Origin: Siphonodentalium dalli
Lineage: Eukaryota; Mollusca; Scaphopoda; Gadilida; Siphonodentaliidae
NCBI GenBank assembly: GCA_032622095.1
Contig: CP136061.1
Location: 199,508,244 to 199,572,243 of the forward strand
DNA length: 64,000 bases
Reading direction: 5' to 3'
The position numbers and the translations under genes were made by a program. Shown here one piece after another: positions 9,101 to 19,250 of this stretch. Numbering within the stretch: position 1 is the first letter of the stretch; every line of letters starts with the position of its first letter. The notes under the pieces were generated by a model. That model was not told the DNA's origin. It searched no databases and saw only the letters and a program-made list of their open reading frames with translations.

Positions 9101-10490
9101 GAAGGTACGCCTGATTTGAATCCAGTTTGGACCACCATTTATTCCTAGAAATCGTCTGTATACAGTCATCGACTAGTGGTAACGGGTAAACATCTTTCGT
9201 AGTGACCGAGTTTACCCCGCGAAAATCTAATGCCCACCGTACCGCCCCACATCGCTTACGTATCAACACTGGGGCCGAGCTCCATTCAGAAACACTAGGT
9301 TGAATAACCCCAGATTTGAGCATGTTTTTCAACAACTGCTCTTCTTCATCAGCAAAACAAGCGGGCGTACGACGCATTCTACATTTGATGGGTTTTGCGT
9401 CTCCTGTCGGAATGGTATGTTCAATGGCCGAAAATTCGCCCAAGTCGTCATTATTTTTCGCAAAGACATCACTATATTCCACAAGTAATTCCCGTAATTT
9501 CATTTGTTCCAAATCTGTGAGCAGCTTTTTAGAGCGCTCAAACAAATCCACTAAATGAACGGGTAACTCGTCGGAGCTATTTATACTCATATCTGGTTCA
9601 TGTCTTGGGGGTTCCATCTCTGAGTCGGGAGGTTCGGCATTGATACCACTGTTAGATAAAACCTCCCGTGAAACCGCAACATTTCCCACCGTAATGTCAG
9701 AAACCGGGGCCCCTGCAAAAGATTCCAATCCCTCACTTTCATAAGCTATGCCGATGGCCCACCCTGCCTTTAAAATTACGGGCTGTTCTGTTGGATTTAT
9801 GAAAACCAAGACTGGATCCTTATTGGCTTGCTGCCATGTTCGGGGTATCAAAAGCTTCCCCCTATCAAAGGGTTCTATAAGGTAATTGACCGGAATAGAA
9901 CTTACTTTACAAGTTACATATTTGATCGAAAGTGGCGGGAACTCTTCACGAGTTCCCAAGGTTACTGTCATTTTGGCCATTTGTCCTTCACTTGAAAGCA
10001 TGATGGGCACTTGTTCCCCTGCTAAATACATTTGATTATTTTCCAAATCTAACTGGGCCCCGAATTCCTTTAAGAAATCCAAGCCCAAAATCATTGGTGT
10101 GTTTATCGGCGCAACATAAAAGGTTCGGATATACCACTTTGTTCCCAGTTTCATTTTTAAAGGACCAACGACTTTACCCGGCAAAGTGTTTAAGTCGCGC
10201 CCCACCGTACGGACCTCAATGGTTTTGATCACAACAGGCTTGGGCTCGATCAGAGCCAAAACTTCATCTGCAATTATACTGACTTGCGCACCGGTATCTA
10301 TTAAAGAATCTAATTGTACATTGCCAAGAATTGTGGGTACGGTAAAAGACAATTTTTCAGTTAATTGCTGTATAGTTATACTATCCGGGAAATCCGTTTT
10401 ATGAAGGAATTCCCGTACCGGTATCTCTGAGCTAGGTTCAACATCAGGGCTGGCCGGAGAAGCACCTAGGCCTCCTCCGACCCGCTGTCG
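6195..10490 (-). CDS. pol: Pol polyprotein: protease, RT, RNase H, integrase with C-terminal PHD finger
   Basis: One uninterrupted frame; the limits run from the candidate -1 frameshift site at 10490 to the stop. Numbering below is from the TTG codon at 10350-10352, because there is no ATG start and expression is expected through gag. Protease: DTGA at 19-22. RT: LDFRGVN near 375-381, catalytic D411, and FIDD at 473-476 (the usual variant of YxDD). RNase H: D619, E662, D687. Integrase: H973-x6-H980-x29-C1010-x2-C1013 zinc domain, then D1042-x59-D1102-x35-E1138, the D,D(35)E core, and a GPY/F-like stretch at 1276-1294. The extreme C-terminus is a PHD finger: C1338, C1340, C1351, C1354, H1359, C1362, C1378, C1381, with the CICR...FMIQC...WFHG pattern. 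All catalytic residues are present, so the enzyme could be active. Confidence 0.95.
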   Translation of the reverse strand, partial: RQRVGGGLGASPASPDVEPSSEIPVREFLHKTDFPDSITIQQLTEKLSFTVPTILGNVQLDSLIDTGAQVSIIADEVLALIEPKPVVIKTIEVRTVGRDLNTLPGKVVGPLKMKLGTKWYIRTFYVAPINTPMILGLDFLKEFGAQLDLENNQMYLAGEQVPIMLSSEGQMAKMTVTLGTREEFPPLSIKYVTCKVSSIPVNYLIEPFDRGKLLIPRTWQQANKDPVLVFINPTEQPVILKAGWAIGIAYESEGLESFAGAPVSDITVGNVAVSREVLSNSGINAEPPDSEMEPPRHEPDMSINSSDELPVHLVDLFERSKKLLTDLEQMKLRELLVEYSDVFAKNNDDLGEFSAIEHTIPTGDAKPIKCRMRRTPACFADEEEQLLKNMLKSGVIQPSVSEWSSAPVLIRKRCGAVRWALDFRGVNSVTTKDVYPLPLVDDCIQTISRNKWWSKLDSNQAYLQVNIRPEDRNKTAFITKYGLFEWTKMSYGLCGAVSTYMRVMDLVLKGLLWDTALAFIDDVSVMSLDVPSMFRNLREVLDRFRQYGLRLKPKKCVLFQQEMEFLGRTVSPLGMEMGEQASRVIREWPRLGNTKDVERFLGYCNYHRVFCKDFATLAAPLYAKTANNLFAWGEVEERAFIALKLALSTPPVLTFANTEDPFILDTDGSARGLGGELIQVQNGKERVIAYGSCGTTPEQKKYCATRLELLAVVKFTRQFKYWLLGRPFTIRSDHSSLRWLLGFKKPEGQIARWLEELSQYDFTVIHRAGSKHLNADILSRIPEEDECGNYRAGVPLENLPCAGCKYCTRVHQNWARFFEEVDDVVPLPHKFVHKTTQGRSWPLEPPSQDKLVSNGTNIKTVSDRGATTSRLAPEINPTLDVNQLIEISQGFELDSPWETSQGENLFNTHLLGAEVVNDPSSQATKTLDLTNPMGDQSPEDIEKHQKDDSDLAIIYQWALEKTEPGKSELFLASSKTKQMWASKQKYSLQGGLLYKERKNGDLVLVIPYTLKGEVLTLNHEPPTSGHQGMQRTLEKVKSKYFWIGLRTDVENYVASCPKCSKCKRPVRKAKHELISYHAGAPMERLHIDFLGPLPKTAKGNEHVLMVADQFTKWIECLPLPSQTAEITATTLVNEVFSRFGCPLEIYSDRGSNFESELFQNICRALQINKTRTTAWRPSSNGQIERMNRTLMDAVRCYLGTKQNTWDLYVPQIAGAIRSSVNRSTGFTPNKLMLGREVYQPADLVFGPPPKQPCHTTSELVNLLDNSMREAHEFARQKLRTQQRYQKKRCDKSARMNKYVPGDLVYVLDFGTKKGQAKKLNPVWKGPGIITKKFSTFLFEIQFCTKTQTVNHDHIKHCKDWVLPPWIERQRALSQIRGSPVPLFCICRGPEEGFMIQCAKCADWFHGGCIKINKQEAEKIDNYLCPYCMIST

Positions 10491-10496
10491 TTTAAC
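10455..10496 (-). promoter_or_regulatory. Candidate -1 programmed ribosomal frameshift signal (gag to pol)
   Basis: Pol is in the -1 frame relative to gag. In the short overlap, bounded by a -1-frame TGA just upstream and the gag TAG just downstream, lies G TTA AAC (10490-10496) in the gag frame. This is the heptamer type used by equine arteritis virus. Ten bases further on is a hairpin: arms at 10472-10479 and 10455-10462 (8 pairs, one G-U), with a 9-base loop containing the gag stop codon. Slippery site, spacer and stem together are the classical architecture. It is the only good heptamer I found in the permitted overlap. Confidence 0.75.
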
Positions 10497-11050
10497 TCGT
10501 CATCGGAAAAATGCACATTTTGTGATCGTATAGTAGACGTTCGGGTCTGATCGTTTTCCGTATTGGGGTTTGAGCCTTTATTGCCGGGGCGCTTAGTGGG
10601 ACACTCGCGTGAGTAATGCGAAGACGACCCACAGGTCCAGCAGCCCTGTCGTCGGGGTGATGGAGAACGCCCCCTGTCATTACGCGGTTCCGGAGACCGT
10701 GACAGCTTAAGAGTCAATGTCGCCATGTTTTCGGTCATGCGCTCCACCGAAGTTTGCACCCCCTTCATGCTATCTAACATACTAGTTGTCAAAGTCTCAA
10801 GGTTCGAACTTAGTTTACTAAGTTCGCTCCTTTCGTGAGGCTCCGAACCGTTGTTTCTCGCAACTATGGTTCCTGTTGATTGCATTAATTGTAATCTAGG
10901 GCGACCCGATTGGTTTTTGCCCTTTGTATCACTAGTTATTTTATCCGGGTCCTTACTCTGACCGTAAATCGCAAGCGAAGTATGTTGATACCATTTAACG
11001 CTATCGATGGCCTTTTCAATTGATCGCGGGCGCGCATTTGCAGCATACAA
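10466..11050 (-). CDS. gag: Truncated gag (capsid C-terminal remnant plus nucleocapsid)
   Basis: The frame begins at a TTG at 11048-11050 and is open back into the LTR without any ATG, so the natural start is missing. The first about 30 residues (RPRSIEKAIDSVKWYQH) resemble the end of a Ty3/gypsy capsid. A probable coiled coil spans about 72-115. A CCHC zinc knuckle, C137-x2-C140-x4-H145-x4-C150, follows an Arg/Ser-rich stretch, and the tail is acidic. Only 24 bases separate this frame from the 5' LTR, so roughly the matrix and most of the capsid region are absent. The simplest reading is a deletion from near the primer-binding site into gag. Confidence 0.85.
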   Translation of the reverse strand: MYAANARPRSIEKAIDSVKWYQHTSLAIYGQSKDPDKITSDTKGKNQSGRPRLQLMQSTGTIVARNNGSEPHERSELSKLSSNLETLTTSMLDSMKGVQTSVERMTENMATLTLKLSRSPEPRNDRGRSPSPRRQGCWTCGSSSHYSRECPTKRPGNKGSNPNTENDQTRTSTIRSQNVHFSDDELNDSGSEEA

Positions 11051-11055
11051 GCCTG

Positions 11056-11071
11056 TTGAATCGCAGCGCCA
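11056..11071 (-). other. Candidate primer-binding site
   Basis: On the minus strand, three bases after the 5' LTR, the sequence reads TGGCGCTGCGATTC. It begins with the TGG expected to pair with a tRNA CCA end. TGGCGC implies a tRNA ending GCGCCA, as in many tRNA-Ser. Beyond about 8 bases the match to tRNA-Ser types I know weakens. The site also lies at the edge of the gag deletion, so it may be partial. Confidence 0.45.
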
Positions 11072-11074
11072 ATT

Positions 11075-11312
11075 TGTAGTACCCTGGCTACAACTCTTGC
11101 CCGCATTTACCAGATATACTTACACTTTTGTATAAGTCCTTCTTCGGTTCTGGTCTTTGGCCGGCCGGCAAGTATCGGTGTTCTCTGGTTTTGGTTACGT
11201 CTGATTGTGTTCATGGTCTAGTGTCAAGTGTGGCGGGAAATCGGGCTCTAGCCTTGACCTCTCTGACGCCGGTAAATTTACCGGCGACAGGGAGCGTCCA
11301 AAAGATGCCACA
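11075..11312 (-). repeat. 5' LTR (238 bp)
   Basis: It reads identical to 1749-1986 over all 238 bases, with the same TG...CA ends and the 20-bp palindrome at 11267-11286. It is followed by the GTAC target duplication at 11313-11316. A promoter is expected here, but no strong TATA box was recognised. Confidence 0.96.
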
Positions 11313-11316
11313 GTAC

Positions 11317-12136
11317 GTGTTTCGCATAGAATACAATGTTTCAATAGATAAATATTGTAAGTAACATGAGTCTGATTCATTTGGTGCGTACAATAAAATC
11401 AATTCTATCATATAATCAATCATAACTAATTTCGTCATTTGATAGAATGGAAATATTCGTGAATTGACATATGACAGATAATATTCGTGTTGTCGAACAT
11501 TGATATATTGGAAACAAACAGTTTCACCCGAGTGTTTATAAATAACTTTCTGATAATATTTGCTTGTGGTACAGTAAAACAAAAACTGTCTTGTAAATAA
11601 AACGAGAAAAACAAAGCAATGAACTAAAACATAAACAATAATTTGTTGGTATTCCGCATGTCCCACACAAACACCCAGGTTAACTAAACAAAGTTCCTGT
11701 GGAAATATTTTCGATCTGAAACCGGACTCGGATATCCAGAGAAACGCTTTTGAAATTGACAAAATATCGCAATGTTTCTGTCAAAATAATCAGAGAAAAA
11801 TCAGCATTTCATAAATAAATATATATTTCATTGTACGCGCGGGTGGTTTTGATGCCACATACCCAATGCACAGGCGGGGAACATTCCTCTTCTTGGTACG
11901 ACCGAACCTGACATCGAATGAGTGAATTGAATGCAAATGTCCATATCTCATAAAAACAATCGGCGGTTTCCTGTGCACTGACTTCACCAATCGCCGCTTT
12001 TTAAAACGCATAGCTGGAAATGGCACCTTTTTGATAATCTCTAAACAATGGCTTGATTAGCCCATTGTCTTATTTTTGTCCGTCCGTTATTAATTTCCGG
12101 GTGCCTGCAGAATATAGTTACAGTGATAACTGAACG
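11317..12136. other. Right flank of the LTR element, no gene seen
   Basis: AT-rich sequence. The ORFs present are short, contain no recognisable domain, and partly run into the LTR. No repeat structure was identified by eye. Confidence 0.5.
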
Positions 12137-13011
12137 GGGGTCAATACTATGAACAATTTTATACCTGTAAATACAAATTGTATTTATTAATTTGTAATTA
12201 CAAATTTGTGTTAACTATCACAGTGGTTTCATAGTACAGGGAAAATTTAGCCGTATTATTGTAATACCTTAGACTGGGCGAGAGGTGAAACCCCTAAAAG
12301 GCAGCTGTAAAACTTAGAAAAAAATAACTCCCCACTCTGCTCCCATGCACATGTTATCAGTGTTATCTGAATACCAGTTCAAATTAGACGGACATGTATA
12401 TAGAGCTAAAATAACTGACAACAATTTATATGGGGAAGTTACAATGCGTGCTATCATATTGTGATTAGTGAGAACGCCGGTACTATGAAACGATGAGCTA
12501 ACAAAATCTCGCAAATTTCACAAAGATCTACTGTTGATTATTGTAGATTGCTTACGGACAAACTTTTGCCTGTGAGTGATTAACAATATATTGAATCACG
12601 GCGGGCCAAAGTTACAAAAGAAATAACCAATCATAAGTTGAGAGGTGAACGCTTATCAGAGCTATCCAATCGGTTCACGGATTGCTAAGTTGATGACCAC
12701 TTGTCTGTGCAAGTTAACAACTAAACGGTTCGTTTGTAGTGTGTGTATGTAAGTACAAGTCAGTGTAATACCGAGTACTACAAACATTTTGGTATCATTG
12801 TTTTTACAAATTACAAATTTACAATCATTCAGTTTGTGAAAATAAAATATTATATTTTGATGGTATAGCATTATATATATTGTGACCATCCTATTATTTC
12901 AAACTGATCCGCTACTCTTATCATAACACATCGAGGCAGTAACGTGGCTCCATTTTATCGGGAGGGGTGTATCGAAGCAGGGACGTGCTAATGGACTCGG
13001 TTATAGGAGTG

Positions 13012-13310
13012 GTGCGGTAGAGTGCCAGTCGGTAGAATGACAGGTGCACTACACTGTTACATGCCGTCCAGCGCTGACGAAGCTGGTTCTAACCCCGTCA
13101 TATGGAGGGTGACCGGAATCGTGTATCTGGGCAAGTTTGTCAGTTGCTTTCCGGGGGTCGGTGGTTTCTACACGCAGTGGGGCGATTTCTCGGTGAAATC
13201 GAGCCTCTGGGTGGTCTTTCCTCCACCCGTAAAATTGACAACGTCGTGTGTGGCATAGCGGCTAGAACGTTGATAAACCCTAATAAACCATACCAAACCA
13301 ATAGGAGTGT
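13012..13310 (+). mobile_element. tRNA-derived SINE with 9-bp target duplication
   Basis: The 5' part contains GGTTCTAACCCC (near 13086), close to the RNA polymerase III B box, so a tRNA-like head is likely. The body has the GGGTCGGTGGTTTC / CTTTCCTCCACCCGTAAAATTGACAACGTCGT pattern seen in widespread metazoan SINEs of molluscs and corals. It ends in a simple tail, CCTAATAAACCATACCAAACC. ATAGGAGTG flanks it exactly at 13003-13011 and 13311-13319, which fixes the borders. Confidence 0.7.
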
Positions 13311-13520
13311 CATTTTATAATATCAAACTGCTCCGATATCTTATAATATATCTAGATAGGGACGTGGCTATATGGGCTCAGTTTGGCGACGGGTGTCCAT
13401 CCTATAATTTCCATATGCACCCTTTGAACAAAACAATGCCTATAAATTCCACATAACGATGGAATCGTATATCAAGAGGAAAGTATTTTAATTTTTCTAC
13501 GCTGATAACAAAACTTAGTC

Positions 13521-13767
13521 AATATGACTAACATATGTTAGTCAAACGTTTTTCCTCAGGATGACTGACTTAGTTCAGCCAACATGACTGAGGCATAACA
13601 TTAATCAAAATTACTAGGGTGATGTTAGTCATAACGACTAAGAAATGGGGACTTTTCTTAGTCAATTGGAAGGCGTAAATTAAAGTTGCTGAATTATGTG
13701 CAAATAATTCCAATAATTGACCAAAGTTACTCAAAACGTTTGTGACTAACACTAAGTTAGTCATATT
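13521..13767. mobile_element. MITE with about 31-35-bp imperfect terminal inverted repeats
   Basis: The left arm at 13521-13551 and the right arm at 13733-13767 are inverted copies. Both contain AATATGACTAAC and TTAGTCA...AACGTTT, and each arm is itself rich in the palindromic pair TGACTAA/TTAGTCA. The 180-bp interior has further TTAGTC/GACTAA copies and no ORF of interest. Superfamily unknown. Confidence 0.65.
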
Positions 13768-15296
13768 TAGTCAATATGTCCAATCCAAGGGGCGGGGGTG
13801 CACAACTTACTGTTACAGCTTGAAAATCAGAAGCCAACCGGGGTAAACAATTTTATAATTGTTTATAATTGAGGGGTGGGGATACAGTTGGATATCGACG
13901 TTTCGAAAAAAAAAAGAGCATCTTGCCACGTCACTGCATTTATGCTCTAGTCATTTATGAAAAATGTGCTTGCATCTTCGTATTCGTGTCCTTTATCGTG
14001 ACCAAATGCATTCGCGTCGACGATTGAAACTCAAAGGATAATCCGCAATGCATTCTTGAGCGAAAAATCATACTCACATTGGGAACACGCGTCATTTTTA
14101 TCCATTCTTGGATATATCATTGATTATGGTAAGTACATGTTACATGCTAATGTTGGCTATAATCGGCAAGTATCACTCACTATTTGTATTAATCACTAAC
14201 TTTTGTCAGAGATGTTGTGACTCATACGATTTGGCGGCTACTCGCCCCATCCTATTCTGAACAGCTGTAATGTGCCAGGCATCGTGTTCCCAAGACCACT
14301 ATCGCCATGTCCCTGTTTATGAGATTTCCATTGATAACACATTTTCATAAGGGGGCTACATCCCTGCGAATCAGATGGTTATATGCTCTGGTTTAAGGGT
14401 GTGAAAATCGACAATTTATGTTTGACACCCTATATAGACATTCTAGACAAGTTCTTAACGTTGTGACTTTCAATAAATTGGGTAATTTCAGTAGTTACAA
14501 GGAACACATACTGCTACATCACATCCAAGCTGACACCCCATAAGGTTTGACAATTTCTAAATATAGGCCATTTCAATCCAAACTTTTTACCAAAGGAGGT
14601 AAATATGCAAATGTTGGTCTAAAACAAAACATACCTCCTAATAAATTGTTGGAAAAAACAAAATAACAGAACAAGTTCAACCTATTGTTGTTGTAAAATT
14701 TCCAATTCATGTTGTTTCAGGTATCAAATTTCCAGCTGTTGAACGTGTTGATAAAATGTTTGGAGCGCGAAACATAACCCAACCCCCTTGTCGAGGCGTC
14801 CCTGTGGGTTGTACTTGAAATTTCCAGCTGACAAAATATTTTCCCGAGGGGGTGAATCGACCCCTTGTCGCCACGTCCCTGCGTATCATAGATATATATA
14901 TTATCCGTATTAAGGGTGCGAAAACTGAAAAATTATGTTTCATAGTACTCGAACATTCTTTGTGATTGGAGATATTTGTAAATACAAAGAACACGTACTA
15001 TTTGTGATTTATGTTTGTAATCGTAGGTTCATATTATTGGCGGAATGATAAATTGTTATTTCTTACAAACAATTGTAGATTCTTACAAAGAAAAAGTTTC
15101 ATAGTATTGACCCCGGGGCTATACATGCATTGCATGATTTGTACACTCACAACATAGGCTCCACGTCCTACGCCCATTCATGCATGATGCATTGCACCTC
15201 GGAGAGACAATTTCACACGGAGTTTACAGATATGGGACATCAGTTACGGGCGATTGCATCCCGGACATCTGCCTCTCAAAGATTGCCCAAGACTTT

Positions 15297-15425
15297 TTTT
15301 TAGATCAGATTAGATACTTTATTCGCACAAAACACATTTACATTACAACAGTGAGAACAAGTGGAGAATTTGTTTTGTGCAAGAGCAGTATGGCCAGGAT
15401 TGGTCGTCTTCCTACTGCCCTTTTT
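15297..15425 (-). mobile_element. 3' end of a non-LTR retrotransposon or its SINE partner
   Basis: Read on the minus strand, the segment ends with AATAAAGTATCTAATCTGATCT followed by an A run. This combination of polyadenylation signal, short TCTAA-type repeat and A tail is typical of CR1-group LINE 3' ends. GCACAAAACA and TGTTTTGTGC form an inverted pair (about 15325-15383). No coding part is visible. Confidence 0.45.
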
Positions 15426-16095
15426 TAAATTACCGTTATAGTTGTATTGATGGACTTTCAATTTTTTTTTTTGAATTTTACTTTCTATTTTGAATTTACC
15501 AAGACTATTTCAGTTGCATTGGTGAAAAATCATTTTCAAAAATTTAAATTTAAATTTGACAAACTAAATTTTTCAATACCACACTAAGCCCCAAAACGAA
15601 CCATATCAACACTATTTGTCTAATTGTACTTAATTTAGCTGACCTCTTTGTTTTCGATAGTGTCTGCATGGTGTATTATCATAATGCTATGAAGAAGCCA
15701 ATGTGTTTTCAAAAAACAAGTTTCATAATCAGCTGACCAACTAATCACTGACCACTGTGTTTTAAAAGTTGAAACTTGAATTGACCCATACGTTAATTAA
15801 TTTCAATAAAGTATATAAAAATAAATATTATCGTAAAACTTATGGGAGGGCACTTGACATGAGGTCGAATATACACACACGCAGGGTATGGTCATCATTA
15901 ACAGTAAATACCCTAACCCCACCCACATCATGTAGGTTAACAAAACTGACAATAAATAAGTTTCCGTTGACATAATTGCCATGCTTGTAACGACCGATTA
16001 TCAGTTTGAATACTTTATTCGTTTAATATATATAAAACATAATCACATATTTCTGTAAAAAAAATATTGCAGTGAAATCAAAGTTAAAATAGGGA

Positions 16096-17165
16096 CATAG
16101 CGTGGATGTTCCGTGTTCAAACGTGATCAGAGCGTGTTCAAACGCGACCAGAGCGTGTTCAGATTCGAGAATATATTTTGGACTAGGGAGGTGATAATTA
16201 ATTACGTAACGCACACCGCGAGCTCCGCCACCGCGGCGTGCCAAGCCCCGGCCGCCAGCGATGGCTCCGTGTTCAGCCATGTTCCTCCGTGTTCCTCCGT
16301 GTTCATGTCGCGGTCACCTGTGTTATGGCCGTGGTCACCCGTGGTCATAGCGTGGATGTTCCGTATTCAAACGTGATCAAGGTTTGTTTAAAACTAAACG
16401 GACATTGATACCAGAAACATTCTTAATTGAAACTAAATTGAACATTTATCAAAGGTCCCGTCAAGATATTTTCGATCAGAAGATGTAAATCTATAAAATT
16501 CAATAAATATATATAGTCATATGTTCCTGTCAAAATATTCGAATTATTTAGTATTAAGTTAGCACCCTGCTTGAAATAATGCATGTGTATATCGGTACAA
16601 TTCCGACTCACATATATAAGTTATTTTTCTGAGTAATCGCGCTATATTGGTATCTTTACTTTTTCTGGGCCAATGTTCACAATCGACGGGTTGAATTTCG
16701 ATGAAATTTCCATTAATAAAATGGTGCTGCTAATTTGCTAATTTGAGCAGAAATTTCGAGAATATATTTTGGACTAGGGAGGTGATGACTAATTACGTAA
16801 CGCACACCGCGAGCTCCGCCACCGCGGCGTGCCAAGCGATGGCCGCTAGCGATGGCTCCGTGTTCAGCCATGTTCCTCCGTGTTCATGTCGCGGTCACCC
16901 GTGGTCATAGCGTGGATGTTCCGTGTTCAAACGTGATCATTTGGCCGTGGTCACCCGTTCGTCGTACCGTGATCATAGCGTGGATGTTCCGTGTTCAAAC
17001 GTGATCAGAGCGTGTTCAAACGTGATCAGAGCGTGTTCAGAATCTGAACACGATTGAACACGTTTACCCAGACCGTGTTCTTAGCGAGTTCAGATTTTGA
17101 ACACGGAAAAACCACGGAAAAATCGCGCGTGGTCTTCCGTGGACATGTAAAAAAACACGGGCCTT
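16096..17165. repeat. Dispersed repeat in two direct copies with GTGTTCAAACGTGATCA units
   Basis: A segment starting TCGAGAATATATTTTGGACT occurs at about 16164-16378 and 16756-17000. Both copies continue through ACCGCGAGCTCCGCCACCGCGG, then short tandem GTGTTCC and GTGGTCA motifs. Units of about 20 bases around GTGTTCAAACGTGATCAGAGC recur in and around both copies. Near 17030-17053, CGTGTTCAGAATCTGAACACG is almost palindromic. About 375 bp of AT-rich DNA separates the copies. No coding capacity. Confidence 0.7.
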
Positions 17166-18780
17166 ATACTGTATATCCGATCCGTAAATTCCGAGCTTAT
17201 TATTCATAACGAGTGATTTTGATGTTTATATATATTTTAGTGTTATGTTCGTATGCTATGACGCTCAGAACGTTTGTGTTGCTGGGCCATTCTCCGAAAA
17301 ATGGTCAAAATTCGACAAAAACGTGTCCAGGTGTTGAAATGGGGTTTTAAAAAGATTGTTTTACCTCCCAATGACTTTGTTTGACAGTCACATCATCAGA
17401 CAATACAAAATAAAACAATCTCAGCTCAATCCATAGATCGATCGCATAATAAGAGATGCTAAATGGGTAGGAAAATACCATTTTCTGCTTGTCCTTGATG
17501 TAGGATTTATTTGAAAGTTGTACAGAATTAAACGAAGTTTTCGATTGTAGTCGATCAGGTTGTGGTTAAATTTACTCTCATATCCTCTAAATGGAAATAC
17601 CATAGCAGAGAATGTGTGGAATAATATGTTGTTGTCATGTGGCATCGAAATGCCAGTGTCCATTGGTACACCACAAGATACGTTACCACGAAAAGAGTGG
17701 TCGAAATCCAGTAGATATTTGCGCCGCAAAAACTGAACACACCACAATGATATCCGCACACTATCATTGTTCACTTTGATATACAGTAAATAATGTAGTT
17801 CAGGAAGAGCACAATATGACAGCCACATATATGTCCATGAAGACTAGTGTTACGATTGCAAGATGCAAGATACGTTACCTATGTTCAGCATCTCTCCACG
17901 TGCAAGCGGCCATATCTTGAATGTTTGTAACTTTCAGTGAATGGGTGTGATGGTCATGAATAATTTATACCCGATAATTAACAATTGAGTGTCCCGCCTT
18001 GTCACCATATTGCCAAAACTGAATTACGACAGCAAGATACGTTACAACAAGATACGTTATCGTCATTTTCCGATTTTGGCTGAATGTCCACAAAACAGCC
18101 AACGGCTGTTTCTGTGAATGCGTTTGGACACTGGTCCCAGTTACCCTAAGTCACACCATATATATCAGCTGGCATTTATTAACAGAAGATAAGTTTATAT
18201 TTAATGTTAGTCCATGCATTAATTGGCTTTCTCTTAGAAAAACCAGCGAACGAAACTTTTACGAAAGCCAATCACAAAGTATTTGATTTCACAAATCCAC
18301 TCTTCCCGACGTGCATGGCCACGGTAAATGAAAAACAATCAATATAAAACTTATTATAGTAAGAGCTGAGACAGACCATCTTTAAACAACATAACGTACA
18401 TGTATCTAAATTTAATAAAGATACCAGTACTCAATTCAATTCAATCTGGAAAAAAATTGGGAATAACAGTATAAGCCCTGTAATAATTGCATGGTACCGG
18501 TAACCGTAAAATATAATACATACATGTGTATGTTCACTTCAGTGTAATTGTAGGCTACATAGTTTATATAGCGCACGTACGTATGTAGCTGAATGATCTA
18601 ATGACTCGCACGTATTGTCTATTGTGTGAAATATTACAGACTCGCACATATCATTGAATGCAGGCGTTATATACGCTATATATTGCCAAATTCCCAGTAC
18701 ATTAGACACATAAGTTCGTTTATAATATATAAAGCGAACGTATGTGCCCACTGTACTGGGAATTTAAGATATACATATAT
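17166..18780. other. No recognisable gene; CAAGATACGTTA motif cluster
   Basis: The longest frame (17421-17828, minus, 135 codons) has no domain I recognise. CAAGATACGTTA occurs at 17674, 17866, 18033 and 18048, far more often than chance for a 12-mer. Further copies lie in 21.6-22.2 kb. Confidence 0.5.
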
Positions 18781-18786
18781 ATAGTA

Positions 18787-19250
18787 CTAGCCGATGAGCC
18801 CGACGTTGTCCGGGCTATTCAAAAACCAAATTTCAAGTCGATAGCTCCACCCGTTTCCGAGATCTGGTCTGCGCATGCGCGAAGCTGGCGTCGCACGGGC
18901 TCGGCGACCCGATAAAATTCGTATCCGGAGCAAGATACATTCACATAGCAAATTTCAAGTCGATAGCTCCACCCGTTTCCGAGATCTCGTCTGCGCATGC
19001 GCGAAGCTGGCGTCGCACGGGCTCGGCGACCTGATAAAATTCGTATCCGGGGCAAGGTAGATTCACATAGCAAATTTAAAATTCGTATCCGGGGCAAGGT
19101 AGATTCACATAGCAAATTTCAAGTCGATAGCTCCACCCGTTTCCGATATCTCGTCTGCGCGAAGCTGGCGTCGCACGGGCTCGGCGACCCGATAAAATTC
19201 GTATCCGGGCAAGATACATTCACATACCAAATTTCAAGTCGATAGCTCCA
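18787..19250. repeat. Tandem repeat of about 120-bp units
   Basis: Units begin AAATTTCAAGTCGATAGCTCC and contain TCTGCGCATGCGCGAAGCTGG, TCGCACGGGCTCGGCGACC and ATAAAATTCGTATCCGGGGC. Starts are near 18828, 18950, 19114 and 19229, with a partial unit near 19073. The block opens with CTAGCCGATGAGCCCGACG...CCGGGCT, a short hairpin head found on many invertebrate dispersed repeats. Confidence 0.8.

Larger units (their letters stand above)
1749..11312 (-). mobile_element. Ty3/gypsy-type LTR retrotransposon, 9.56 kb, minus strand
   Basis: The element is bounded by two direct 238-bp LTRs with TG...CA ends and by GTAC target duplications. On the minus strand the order is 5' LTR (11075-11312), truncated gag, pol with protease-RT-RNase H-integrase, a third ORF, about 1.9 kb of non-coding DNA, polypurine tract, and 3' LTR (1749-1986). 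RT-RNase H before integrase is the Ty3/gypsy order. The LTRs read identical base for base, so the insertion is recent. Gag lacks most of its capsid region and has no ATG, and ORF3 carries a frame change. This copy is therefore probably non-autonomous, although its pol frame is unbroken. The clade was not determined; a Mag-like relation is possible but is inference only. Confidence 0.96.
12137..15114. mobile_element. Possible inverted-repeat-bounded element, about 3.0 kb
   Basis: GGGGTCAATACTATGAA at 12137-12153 has an exact 17-bp inverted copy at 15098-15114, and weaker similarity continues inward (TGTAAATACAAATTGT against TGTAAGAATCTACAATTGT). No target duplication was found. Inside are a SINE, a MITE and a degenerate direct repeat (about 14350-14430 against 14870-14945). 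It contains no coding region. It may be a large non-autonomous DNA transposon or two separate repeat ends. Confidence 0.4.

Noticed and set aside
11211-11762. 183-codon minus-strand ORF running from flank into the LTR.
   Set aside because: Crosses the LTR border, which shows that it is a chance fusion of genomic flank and element.
17421-17828. 135-codon minus-strand frame resembling a possible exon.
   Set aside because: No family recognised, no convincing splice sites, and the region carries dispersed motif repeats.
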